Assembly: GCF_013393345.1 (NCBI RefSeq)
Contig: NZ_QJRF01000039.1
Location: forward strand, 124,001-188,000
Direction of reading: 5' to 3'
Source of the DNA: Pseudomonas taiwanensis
GTDB lineage: Bacteria; Pseudomonadota; Gammaproteobacteria; Pseudomonadales; Pseudomonadaceae
DNA: 64,000 bases
Under the pieces are notes generated by a model. The model saw only the letters and a program-made list of their open reading frames with translations. It had not been told where the DNA came from and ran no database searches. This document shows positions 9,505-17,407 of this stretch, piece after piece (position 1 is the stretch's first letter; every line of letters starts with the position of its first letter). The position numbers were made by a program, and so were the translations under genes.

Positions 9505-10524
9505 ATGAACCAGTTCCATTCGCCCGCGACCACCCGCGCCGGCTTCCAGCCGGCCTGGTGGTTGCCGGGCCCACATTTGCAGACCCTGTGGTCGCCCTTC
9601 TGCCGCAAGCCACTCCGGCTTTCCCGGCAGCGGGAGCGCTTGTGGCTGGACGACGGTGATTTCCTCGACCTGGACTGGCATGGTCCCCACGAAGCCGATG
9701 CACCACTGGTGCTGGCCCTGCACGGCCTGACCGGCTCATCCGGCTCCCTGTACGTGCTTGGCCTGCAGCAGGAGCTGGCCGCTCGCGGTTGGGCCAGCGT
9801 CGCCATCAACTGGCGTGGCTGTTCGGGCGAACCCAACCTGCTGCCCCGTGGCTACCACTCGGGTGTCAGCGAGGATCTGGCGACCGCCGTCCAGCACCTG
9901 CGCGCCAGCCGCCCGCTGGCGCCGCTCTATGCGGTGGGCTATTCGCTGGGTGGCAACGTGCTACTCAAGTACCTCGGAGAAACCGGCGACGACTGCGGCC
10001 TGCAAGGTGCGGTGGCGGTCTCGGTGCCCTACCGGCTGGACCAGTGCGCCGACCGCATCGCCCTGGGTTTCTCACGGGTCTACCAGGCGCATTTCATGCG
10101 CGAAATGGTGGCTTATGTGAAGAACAAGCAGCAGTCGTTCGCGCATCAGGGCCACGGCGAACACCTGTCCACCCTGGAACGCCTCGGCTCGCTGGAAAAC
10201 ATGCGTACCTTCTGGGACTTCGACGGTCGCATCACCGCGCCACTGCACGGTTTCAGCGATGCCCACGACTACTATCGCCGCGCGTCCAGCCGCTACTACC
10301 TGGGCGGCATCCGCATTCCCACCCTGCTGATCCAGTCAGCCGACGACCCCTTCGTCTTCCGCCACAGCCTGCCGGAGGCCCATGAACTTTCGGCCTCGAC
10401 CCGCATGGAACTGCATGCGCGGGGCGGCCACGTGGGGTTCATCGAAGGATCGCCGCAGCAGCCCACCTATTACCTCGAGCGGCGGATTCCGGACTGGCTA
10501 GCGAGTCAGACACCGGAGCGCTGA
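9505..10524 (+). CDS. YheT-type alpha/beta hydrolase
   Basis: The 339-residue protein is an alpha/beta hydrolase of the YheT/EMB8 group. It shows HGLTGSSGS (oxyanion loop), WRGCSGEPN, the nucleophile elbow GYSLGGN, an acid in SADDPFV and the catalytic His in GGHVGF. Physiological substrates are not established; relatives act on short-chain esters. The ATG at 9505 (MNQFHSP) was chosen over an in-frame one 51 bp upstream that overlaps rsmD. It is the last gene of the plus-strand run, and the gene after it is convergent with only 10 bp between. Confidence 0.88.
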   Translation: MNQFHSPATTRAGFQPAWWLPGPHLQTLWSPFCRKPLRLSRQRERLWLDDGDFLDLDWHGPHEADAPLVLALHGLTGSSGSLYVLGLQQELAARGWASVAINWRGCSGEPNLLPRGYHSGVSEDLATAVQHLRASRPLAPLYAVGYSLGGNVLLKYLGETGDDCGLQGAVAVSVPYRLDQCADRIALGFSRVYQAHFMREMVAYVKNKQQSFAHQGHGEHLSTLERLGSLENMRTFWDFDGRITAPLHGFSDAHDYYRRASSRYYLGGIRIPTLLIQSADDPFVFRHSLPEAHELSASTRMELHARGGHVGFIEGSPQQPTYYLERRIPDWLASQTPER

Positions 10525-10534
10525 ACGCCGCGGC

Positions 10535-11575
10535 TCAGTGGTCGCTGGCCCAACTGTCGAGCCAGCGCCAGCGATGGGGGAAGCGCGCCTTCAAACCCAG
10601 ACGGTCCACACGCCAGAACGCCGGCCACTCCCCTTTTACCCGCGCCAGCAAGCGCAGGTTGCGGCTCGGGGCGCTGAATGCCTCGCGCAGCTCCACCGGC
10701 ACAGGAGCGGCGTCCTCCACCATGCGCACCACCTCGGCAGGCAGCCAGGTGCCGTCCGGTAGGCGCAGCCGGAAAGGCTGGCCTGGAGAGGCATAGACGG
10801 CATCCCGCGGGTCGAGATAGACCCACAGTTCGGCGTCGCCCAGACGCTGCAGGCGCATCAGCGGTGTCCCGGGGCCGACGTTTTCGCCCTCATCCACCAG
10901 CACCTCGCTGATCACCCCAGACTCCCCGGCCTTCAGCTCCAGCCCATGCAAGCGTGCTTGCAGCCAATCGCTTTCCAGTCGGCGCTGACGTTCCAGAGTG
11001 TCGTCCACCGGTTGCGACTCTCGCCGCTCGAATTGCAGCAGGTCACGCTGGCGCCTGTCCCGCTCGTCCTGGGCCTGCTGGACCTCCCCCCGGGTCGCGG
11101 CACCGGCGGCGAGCAGCCCGCGCAGGCGTCCCAAGCGCCCCTCCGCACTGGCCAGAAGACGTTCCAGAGCCTGACGCTCCTGCTCCGGCAAGGGCCGATT
11201 CCCGGCAGGCTGTCGCGCCTGGGCGGCGGAGTCACCGAGCAGGGCAAGTCGACCGCGCCACTCGGGGTTATCCATCTTCACCAGCAACTGGCCGGCCTCG
11301 ACCCGGTCGCCGGGCCTGGCCAGCACGCGCTCCACCTGTCCAGCCTCCCGCGCCCGCAGCTCGGTGGACGGCAGGTGCAGCTGCACCGGCGCCTCGATCA
11401 GCCAAAGGCCGAGGAACTCGCGCCCGACCAGGAACAACAGCGGACTGGTCACCGCGAGCAGGATCAGGTACCAGCGCAGCTTGAAGGCCAGGCGCTTACC
11501 GGGTGCGTAGAGCACCTTGAGCCCCTGCTCCTGGGTGGGCTGCTGTTCCTTGGGGCTGGAGAATCGAATCTTCAT
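10535..11575 (-). CDS. HlyD/Alg44-like membrane-fusion protein of an exopolysaccharide export locus
   Basis: The 346-residue protein has one membrane helix (about residues 38-58). A lipoyl/barrel-sandwich half follows (LPSTELRAREAGQVERVLA), then a coiled-coil stretch rich in Arg, Gln and Glu (about 120-210). The second lipoyl half (ESGVISEVLVDEGENVGPGTPL) and a beta-barrel region complete the fold. This is the periplasmic adaptor architecture that bridges an inner-membrane machine to a TolC-like channel. Unlike Alg44 it has no N-terminal PilZ domain. It is the last gene of a four-gene minus-strand operon, 8 bp after the channel gene. Confidence 0.85.
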   Translation of the reverse strand: MKIRFSSPKEQQPTQEQGLKVLYAPGKRLAFKLRWYLILLAVTSPLLFLVGREFLGLWLIEAPVQLHLPSTELRAREAGQVERVLARPGDRVEAGQLLVKMDNPEWRGRLALLGDSAAQARQPAGNRPLPEQERQALERLLASAEGRLGRLRGLLAAGAATRGEVQQAQDERDRRQRDLLQFERRESQPVDDTLERQRRLESDWLQARLHGLELKAGESGVISEVLVDEGENVGPGTPLMRLQRLGDAELWVYLDPRDAVYASPGQPFRLRLPDGTWLPAEVVRMVEDAAPVPVELREAFSAPSRNLRLLARVKGEWPAFWRVDRLGLKARFPHRWRWLDSWASDH

Positions 11576-11583
11576 GGCCTGAC

Positions 11584-13668
11584 TCAACGGGGGAAATGGG
11601 TCCAATCCTGCCAGTCGACACCGGTGATACCGGCAGGCTGCAGGCGCGTGCGCCAACGCTCGAACTGTTCCCGCAACTGCGTGCGCGATGCCCCAGCCCA
11701 GGACTCCTCAGCCGGTAGCTGGGGCTCGACACTCTGGGCCAGACGGAAGCGCAGCGCCGGCCAGCGCCGGGCGATGGATTCCGCCAGTTCGGCGCTTCGA
11801 GCGGGATTGCGGGTGTAGATCATCAGGTCGACCTGCCGCACGCCGCGCTTCGGCAGGGCACAGGGCACGCAGGTCGCGCCGGCGACTGGCTCGGCGAACC
11901 AGCGGGGATGGCTGGACAGCTCCAGCGGCCAGGACACGACCCCGGACACGGCGCCCAGGCTGTCCAGCCAGTCCTGCAAGCGGCGGTCGGGCACCGGCCA
12001 GCCGAGCTGCTCCACCTCAAGATCCAGGTGCAGGGCATCGAACGGCAGCCCCTTGAGCTTGCCGAGCAGATCCAGCAAACCCTGGCGCCCAGCGGGCTCC
12101 AGCCAAGCCGGGTCCCCCAGCAGCAAAGCCACCTGCAAGCCTTGGGCGTGGGCCTCATCAAGGGTGTCCTGCAGTTGCTTGCGCAGGACCGGGATGTTGG
12201 CCACCTGCCCACCATCGAGCCCCAGGTACAGCCGCGTCATGCCGGCGCGGCGCAGTTCGCGCAGTTCCGCGTGACGAGTCGCGGGATTCAGCAATGCCCC
12301 GCTTTTCCACAGGTAAACACCCTGGCTCCAGCCCGTCGAGCCGACGCCCTTCGGCGCCGCCCCAACCACACCCAGGGCCGTCCAGTCGAGACGCTGCGGC
12401 CCCAGCAGGCCAGCCAGGGCCTGGTCATCGTCGACGAACAGACGCAGGGCCGCTTCACGCAGCCAGGCAGCGTGCCAGGCGGCAATCAGGCGCAATCCGC
12501 TGTTGTAGCGTTCAAGTTCCACAGCCAGTTCCTCGGCCGCGCTCTCGGAAACCGAGCGCTCGGCGCGCAGCCGCTGCTCCCGCAGGGCCTGGTCTGAAAC
12601 AGCCAACTGCTCGCGCTCTCGATCCAGGTTCAGCGCTGCCTGGCGTTGGGCCTGCAGGGTCTGCCCAAGGGACTGGAGCAGTTGCTGGCGCTCGGCCTCC
12701 AGCTGCGCCAGGGCGGCTTGATGGCGCGCCTCACCTTCGCGATTGCGGGCCCGGCCGTAGTTCATCAGGTCGAAGGGCGCGGACAGACTGAGTGCGGCCA
12801 CCAGCCCGTCGCCGCTCTTGCTGGCGCCGCTGCGTGACTCGTAGCTCTGCGCAACGCTGAAGCTTGAATCGACGCTCTCGTACCAGGGCGATTGCCGATT
12901 GCGCTCGGCGTGGCGCAGTTCGTCCTGCCGCTCCTGCAGGCTCGGGTGACCCTCCAAGGCCAGACGCCAGTTGGACAGCGGCAGCACTTGCGTTGACAGC
13001 GATTCCGCTTCGGCCTGCTGACCAGGGCCAATCTCCATACCCGCCAACCCGGCCAGGCTGGCGCGGGTGTCCTCCACCAGGAGCGCGCTCTGCCGGCAAC
13101 GCTGCTGGAGACCTTGCCATTGGCCGTCCAGCAATCGCGCCTGCGAAGGCAGCAGCCAGCCGCCCTGCTGACGCCGGGCCAGGCGTTCGCGAGCCGTCTG
13201 GGATGCGGGCAGCAGCCCCTTGCACCAGCGCTCTTCCTGCTCGGCGCGCCACCAGTCGGCGTAGGCGCTGCGTAAGGCCAGACGTTGCTCCGCCAGGCGC
13301 AACAGGCGCTGCGCCTGCTGCCGCTTCTGCTCAAGCTCCACCGCCGATACGGCCTGGACTTGTCGACGCAGGCTGCCGAGCAGCGGGTGGCGCAGGCCGA
13401 GGGCCAGGTCACGCCCGTAATAGTCGTCACGCAGGTCTTCGGTCACCAGTTCGTGGTAGTGCCCGGTACTGCCGGAGCCGAACCACTGCCAGCCCGCCTC
13501 GGCTTCGCGTTGTTCCTTGAGTGCATCCAGCGCCCGCAGCTCGGCCGCCTTGGCCTGCAGCGCGGTGCCGTCTTCGGCGCGGTCCAGCACCTGGGCCAAC
13601 GGCAGCACGTCGGCCCGGACCATGCCGGCGGCCAGCAGCAGTGCGCAGAAAAGAAATGGACGAATCAT
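11584..13668 (-). CDS. TolC-like outer-membrane channel fused to a C-terminal TIM-barrel-like (putative glycosidase) domain
   Basis: The 694-residue protein has a signal peptide (MIRPFLFCALLLAAGMVRA). An outer-membrane efflux protein domain (about 20-420) has long Gln/Leu/Ala helices and two strand-rich segments. A C-terminal domain (about 440-694) follows. Its alternating strand-helix order, with TRLYLGLDGGQ, LQVALLL, FDALHLDLEVEQ, VSGVVSWPLEL, RQVDLMIYT and ITGVDWQDW, looks like a TIM barrel with acidic residues at strand ends, as in glycoside hydrolases. TolC channels are about 430-500 residues, so this is a real extension, with no frameshift. The fused domain would sit in the periplasm. 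Start MIRPF follows the synthase stop by 4 bp. Hydrolase activity is inference. Confidence 0.8.
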   Translation of the reverse strand: MIRPFLFCALLLAAGMVRADVLPLAQVLDRAEDGTALQAKAAELRALDALKEQREAEAGWQWFGSGSTGHYHELVTEDLRDDYYGRDLALGLRHPLLGSLRRQVQAVSAVELEQKRQQAQRLLRLAEQRLALRSAYADWWRAEQEERWCKGLLPASQTARERLARRQQGGWLLPSQARLLDGQWQGLQQRCRQSALLVEDTRASLAGLAGMEIGPGQQAEAESLSTQVLPLSNWRLALEGHPSLQERQDELRHAERNRQSPWYESVDSSFSVAQSYESRSGASKSGDGLVAALSLSAPFDLMNYGRARNREGEARHQAALAQLEAERQQLLQSLGQTLQAQRQAALNLDREREQLAVSDQALREQRLRAERSVSESAAEELAVELERYNSGLRLIAAWHAAWLREAALRLFVDDDQALAGLLGPQRLDWTALGVVGAAPKGVGSTGWSQGVYLWKSGALLNPATRHAELRELRRAGMTRLYLGLDGGQVANIPVLRKQLQDTLDEAHAQGLQVALLLGDPAWLEPAGRQGLLDLLGKLKGLPFDALHLDLEVEQLGWPVPDRRLQDWLDSLGAVSGVVSWPLELSSHPRWFAEPVAGATCVPCALPKRGVRQVDLMIYTRNPARSAELAESIARRWPALRFRLAQSVEPQLPAEESWAGASRTQLREQFERWRTRLQPAGITGVDWQDWTHFPR

Positions 13669-13672
13669 CAAC

Positions 13673-15001
13673 TCAGAACCTCTTGGCCCTGCGCAGCACC
13701 CACCAGGGCGCCATGCTGGTTTCCTCATGGCCGCGGCGCAGGGCCTCGTTGAGCATGGCCACCGCGCTCCACATGCGCATGACCAGCATGAACAGCGGGA
13801 AGACGAAGACCACAGGGAACAATCGCAGGTCCAGGCGCGGCCGCTCGGACACCAGGGCCAGCATGGCCACATAGAGCAACAGCGTCATGCCCAGATAGAC
13901 CAGGTAGATGAGGGCGGCCAGGGCCAGGAAGCGCGGCCAGGGCAATACCCAGGGCCCGGCCAGGCAGTAGCCGGCGATGATGAAAGGCAATACCAGCTGG
14001 AAGAAGAAGCCGGTGATCAGGGTCATCAGGAAGTTCGGCCAGCCCAGCAGTCGCGGATTGAAGCTGTGGCGGTGCTTGCGGATATAGAGGAAGTACAGGT
14101 CACCGTCCCAGCGCAGGCGCTGCTTGAGGAACTGCAGGAAGGTCACGGGCGCATCGGTATGGCCGATGGCGCAAGGCTCGAACGGAATGCGCAGGGGCCT
14201 GCGGCCGAAGTAGTTCTTGATCCGCAGGGTGATATCGAGGTCTTCCGCGGTGTGGGTGTCCCAGCCGCCGATCTTGTCGAGGAAACTGCGGCGAAACGCG
14301 CCGAACGCACCGGATACGTTATTCACCAGGTTCCATTCGCTGAGGCCGATCTTGGCCATGTGGATCGACAGCTGATACTCCAGCGCCTGCATGGCGGTGG
14401 TGAGCGAAGCCCAGGCATTGCGCACTCGCAGGCTTCCTGCCACGGCCGGGACGTCCGGGTCGGCGAAATGACGGACCATCTGGCTGACCATGTCGTTGTC
14501 GAAGGAGGTGTCGCCATCCAGGGCCATCACCACTTCGCCGGTGCAGTGAGCCAGGCCCGCGTTCAGGGAGGAGACCCGGCCCCCGCGCTGCCACTTGGCG
14601 ATGGGTCGCAACAGGCGTCGCGGATAGAGCTGCGGATCGACGCGAAAGTCCCGCACGGCCTGCATGGTGGGCTGGTTCACGGCCGCTCCGTCCACCACCG
14701 GAATCATCTCGATATAGCCGGGGTAGGTCTGCTCGCACAGGCTGCGCAGGGTCGTCTGGACGTCCCGACCCTCGCTGTAGCAGGTGATGATGCAGGACAC
14801 CCGCGGCCGATAGGTGCTCTGCTGGGGCAACTCGAACGGCTTGCGGACGAACCAGCGCAGGACGCCGATCAGCACCAGCAGGTTGAGCGGCAGCTCCAGC
14901 AGCAGGAAGGCCGGCAGCAACATGAAGGCACCCTGCAGAATGCCATCGCTCCTGGCGAACTCGCCGAGGAGCAGCAGCCACTGCTCGACAAAGGCTTCCA
15001 T
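13673..15001 (-). CDS. Membrane-embedded family 2 glycosyltransferase (processive polysaccharide synthase type)
   Basis: The 442-residue protein has two N-terminal helices (about 22-50). A cytosolic GT-A domain has DGDT at 162-165, the catalytic TAED at 251-254 and QRLRW at 294-298. The C-terminal helices are at about 325-410. The D, DxD, TED and QxxRW set is the signature of processive synthases such as PgaC, BcsA and hyaluronan synthase. There is no C-terminal PilZ domain, so any c-di-GMP control must come from another protein. It begins 2 bp after the zinc-ribbon gene stop. The polymer is unknown. Confidence 0.9.
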   Translation of the reverse strand: MEAFVEQWLLLLGEFARSDGILQGAFMLLPAFLLLELPLNLLVLIGVLRWFVRKPFELPQQSTYRPRVSCIITCYSEGRDVQTTLRSLCEQTYPGYIEMIPVVDGAAVNQPTMQAVRDFRVDPQLYPRRLLRPIAKWQRGGRVSSLNAGLAHCTGEVVMALDGDTSFDNDMVSQMVRHFADPDVPAVAGSLRVRNAWASLTTAMQALEYQLSIHMAKIGLSEWNLVNNVSGAFGAFRRSFLDKIGGWDTHTAEDLDITLRIKNYFGRRPLRIPFEPCAIGHTDAPVTFLQFLKQRLRWDGDLYFLYIRKHRHSFNPRLLGWPNFLMTLITGFFFQLVLPFIIAGYCLAGPWVLPWPRFLALAALIYLVYLGMTLLLYVAMLALVSERPRLDLRLFPVVFVFPLFMLVMRMWSAVAMLNEALRRGHEETSMAPWWVLRRAKRF

Positions 15002-15003
15002 GC

Positions 15004-16398
15004 TCAGCCCAACTGTCCGCCCAGACGCGCCAGCAGCAGGGCAGCGTCTTCCTGGTCCTGCTGATCATCGGGAGCCGTGAAGACGGCCAACCGCACCTCG
15101 ATGGGCGTCGCCTGTCCGGCGGTCAGGCGTTCCGCTCCCTTGACCAGGCGCTTGCGCACCACCTCCATGCCGGTGACATCGGTGTGCGGCATCAGCAGCC
15201 AGAGCACCTCCTCGCTCAGCCGGCAACAACGATCGGTTTCCCGCACGGCTTCCTGCAGGCGCTCCACCAGCCCGTCCACCAGCGCGTGGCCGCGCATCTC
15301 ACCGAGTTGGGAGAGGGTGTCCAACAGGTTGACGAATCGCAGACCGAGAAGAGAGAAGGCCGGCTCCCGGTGCCGTCGCGTCAGTTGCAGCTGCCAGTTC
15401 AGCAGATCGAGGAAGGCCTGGCGTGGCAACAAGTTGAGACTGCCGAAGCGCTCGAGGTTCGTCGCCCCGGCGCCGAAGCCTTCCCGGCATCTCAGGCGCC
15501 CGGCCTCGGCCAGGCGGAAGTGGCGTATCTCGCGTACGCGCAGCTTGTCGGGCGCGTGGGATTGGCCGCAATCCAGGCAGCGCGCATCCACGGCGGCATC
15601 GACGAAAAAGGCCTGGCAGTTGCGGCAGCGGTAGTTCTCCAGCGGACGGTCGTAGTCGCTGCCAATATGGCGAAGACGAGTCAGGCAGTTCGGGCAGAGC
15701 AGCACGCCTTCCTTGAGGAAATGTTCCTGGGGACCGACGTGCCCGCAGGTGAAGCAATGCAGCGAAGGCTGGCGACCAATGTCCAGGGCCTGGCACTCGG
15801 GGCAGACATCCACGTAATTGAGGCGACCCGACCCGCAGCCGGTGCACAAGCGCAACCGGTCCTGCAGTTCACCCTCTTCCAGCCAGCCCTGCTGGCTCAT
15901 CAGCTGTAGCCAGGAGAATTGATTGATGGTCTCTTCGTTGCCCAGGGCTTCCAGCAGCGGATAGCGGTAGTGCTGGGGCACGCTGGCATCACGCACTGCA
16001 ACGACTTCACCACGTGAGCGCAGCCAGAGCCACGCCATCACCCGTTCCTCGAAGCGTTCCGGGGCGGCTCCGCGATTGAAAAGGCCAAAGCGCTCGCGCC
16101 AGAGGCGCCACAGGGGCGTGATCGCACCAGGGTCGGCCGGCGGCGGGCCGTCACCCAGGGCAATGCACCAGGGATCCTGGTCCTGACAACAGTAGATCAG
16201 ACTGAAACGATAGCGGGGATCGAGGCGCAGGCCCCGCAAGGCCTGGCCCGCCTGTGCGCCCGGCAGGTCGACCAACAGCACATCGGCTTCGGAATCGGCC
16301 TGCAGGCTCGCAAGATCGTTGTAGCGTTCCAGTTCAATGCCGGGGAATCGATACGGACCAGCGCCAAGTAACGCAATCCTAGGTGTGCTTCTGGACAT
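15004..16398 (-). CDS. Zinc-ribbon (TackOD1-like) protein with degenerate GGDEF-like C-terminal domain
   Basis: The 464-residue protein opens with a receiver-like region (IALLGAGPYRFPG, then VLLVDLPG). The middle carries six CxxC knuckles: C185/188, C199/202, C215/218, C235/238, C258/261 and C274/277, enough for three zinc ribbons. The C-terminal ~140 residues resemble a GGDEF fold (LLPRQAFLDLLNWQLQ, FSLLGLRFVN). The active-site GGDEF is replaced by LSEEVLW, so diguanylate cyclase activity is unlikely. I infer a cytosolic regulator or c-di-GMP/nucleotide sensor for the downstream synthase. The TackOD1 label is from memory of the motif pattern. It is the first gene of the operon. Confidence 0.7.
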   Translation of the reverse strand: MSRSTPRIALLGAGPYRFPGIELERYNDLASLQADSEADVLLVDLPGAQAGQALRGLRLDPRYRFSLIYCCQDQDPWCIALGDGPPPADPGAITPLWRLWRERFGLFNRGAAPERFEERVMAWLWLRSRGEVVAVRDASVPQHYRYPLLEALGNEETINQFSWLQLMSQQGWLEEGELQDRLRLCTGCGSGRLNYVDVCPECQALDIGRQPSLHCFTCGHVGPQEHFLKEGVLLCPNCLTRLRHIGSDYDRPLENYRCRNCQAFFVDAAVDARCLDCGQSHAPDKLRVREIRHFRLAEAGRLRCREGFGAGATNLERFGSLNLLPRQAFLDLLNWQLQLTRRHREPAFSLLGLRFVNLLDTLSQLGEMRGHALVDGLVERLQEAVRETDRCCRLSEEVLWLLMPHTDVTGMEVVRKRLVKGAERLTAGQATPIEVRLAVFTAPDDQQDQEDAALLLARLGGQLG

Positions 16399-16434
16399 GG
16401 ATAAAACTCAAGCATTCCTTGGCTCAATTTTCTC

Positions 16435-16468
16435 ACTATAGACGCGCCACTTCGCCTTAACACGCGTC
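16435..16468 (-). promoter_or_regulatory. Candidate promoter and inverted repeat upstream of the exopolysaccharide operon
   Basis: On the minus strand a TATAGT -10-like box (16440-16435) lies 36 bp upstream of the start codon. It is directly preceded by an inverted repeat GACGCG-N16-CGCGTC (16441-16468). The repeat covers where the -35 and an operator would be. No good -35 hexamer is visible, which suits an activated promoter. Confidence 0.35.
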
Positions 16469-16481
16469 AATGTTTCCTCGA

Positions 16482-17147
16482 TCAGCTCGGTACCACCTGC
16501 TCCAGCGGCACATACAGCTTCTCGTAGAGCGCCTTGACCGCAGGCTGCGCCTCCGGCGCCAGGTAGCCACCTTCCAGCGCCAGCACCTGATAGATGCCCC
16601 GACGCAGCAATTCCTGGCTGAGGTCACCAGCATCGACGCGGGTGGTGCAGAGAAAGCGCACCCAGGAGGTGACGATGATCCAGCTGTTGAGGGTCAGCGC
16701 TTCGACCTGGGCCGGGTTCATGCGCAGGATGCCGGCACTGACGAAGCCGCGGTAGATGCCCTGGGCATGATCCAGGCAGCGCTGGGCGAACAGGCGATAG
16801 CGCGAGGCAAGCTCGGCATCCGACTCCAGCAAGTGTTCCAGGTCCCGGTGCAGGAAGCGGAAATCCCACATGGCCGCCAGCAGCGACTCCAGGTAGAAGG
16901 TCTTGTCCTCCACCGTCACCGGGCGACCTTCTGGCAGGCGCAGGAAGCTGTCCACCCGCGCCTCATAGAGTCCGAACAGCTCGGCGATGATCTCCTGCTT
17001 GTTGCGGAAGTGGTAATAGAGGTTGCCCGGCGACATGCCCAGGTGAGCGGCAATGTGGTTGGTGGTGACGTTGCGCTCGCCCTGGGTGTTGAACAGCCCG
17101 AGGCTCTCCAGAACGATTCGGTCGCGGGTCTTGGGTCTTGGGGACAT
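16482..17147 (-). CDS. TetR-family transcriptional regulator
   Basis: The 221-residue repressor-type protein has an N-terminal TetR DNA-binding domain: RDRIVLESLGLFNTQGERNVTTNHIAAHLGMSPG is the helix region, read here as blocks RDRIVLESLGLF, NVTTNHIAAHLG and PGNLYYHFRNKQEII. A helical ligand-binding C-terminal domain follows. It is divergent from the aldehyde dehydrogenase gene, with a perfect 18-bp palindrome in the gap, so it most likely controls that cluster. The ligand is unknown. Gene order matches the P. aeruginosa backbone. Confidence 0.9.
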   Translation of the reverse strand: MSPRPKTRDRIVLESLGLFNTQGERNVTTNHIAAHLGMSPGNLYYHFRNKQEIIAELFGLYEARVDSFLRLPEGRPVTVEDKTFYLESLLAAMWDFRFLHRDLEHLLESDAELASRYRLFAQRCLDHAQGIYRGFVSAGILRMNPAQVEALTLNSWIIVTSWVRFLCTTRVDAGDLSQELLRRGIYQVLALEGGYLAPEAQPAVKALYEKLYVPLEQVVPS

Positions 17148-17292
17148 CAGGTGGAAATTCCTGCAATCGATGGAACGCGGCGAGCGCTAAAGGTACACCG
17201 CAAGGCGCTCCGGAAACACCCGGTGTTACCGGGACCAGGCACGCCCAGCTTTTCGATGGGCTGCCGGCGGACGGACCACAGGGCAAGCTAAT

Positions 17293-17321
17293 TTGACAGA
17301 TTAGAGCAATTGCTCTAAAAA
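17293..17321 (+). promoter_or_regulatory. Promoter with overlapping palindromic operator for the oxidation cluster
   Basis: A consensus TTGACA (17293-17298) is followed by the perfect 18-bp palindrome TTAGAGCAATTGCTCTAA (17301-17318). A TAAAAA -10-like box lies at 17316-17321, giving a 17-bp spacer. A palindrome between -35 and -10 is classic TetR-type repression. The rest of the 260-bp gap (17148-17407) shows no further gene. Confidence 0.65.
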
Positions 17322-17407
17322 TCCAGCGACATCACAAGAACAGAGCCTTACCGTATCCGTACAGCGGATGCGAAACGGCTCGTCCGGAGCCGCCGAGGAG
17401 CAGCGCC

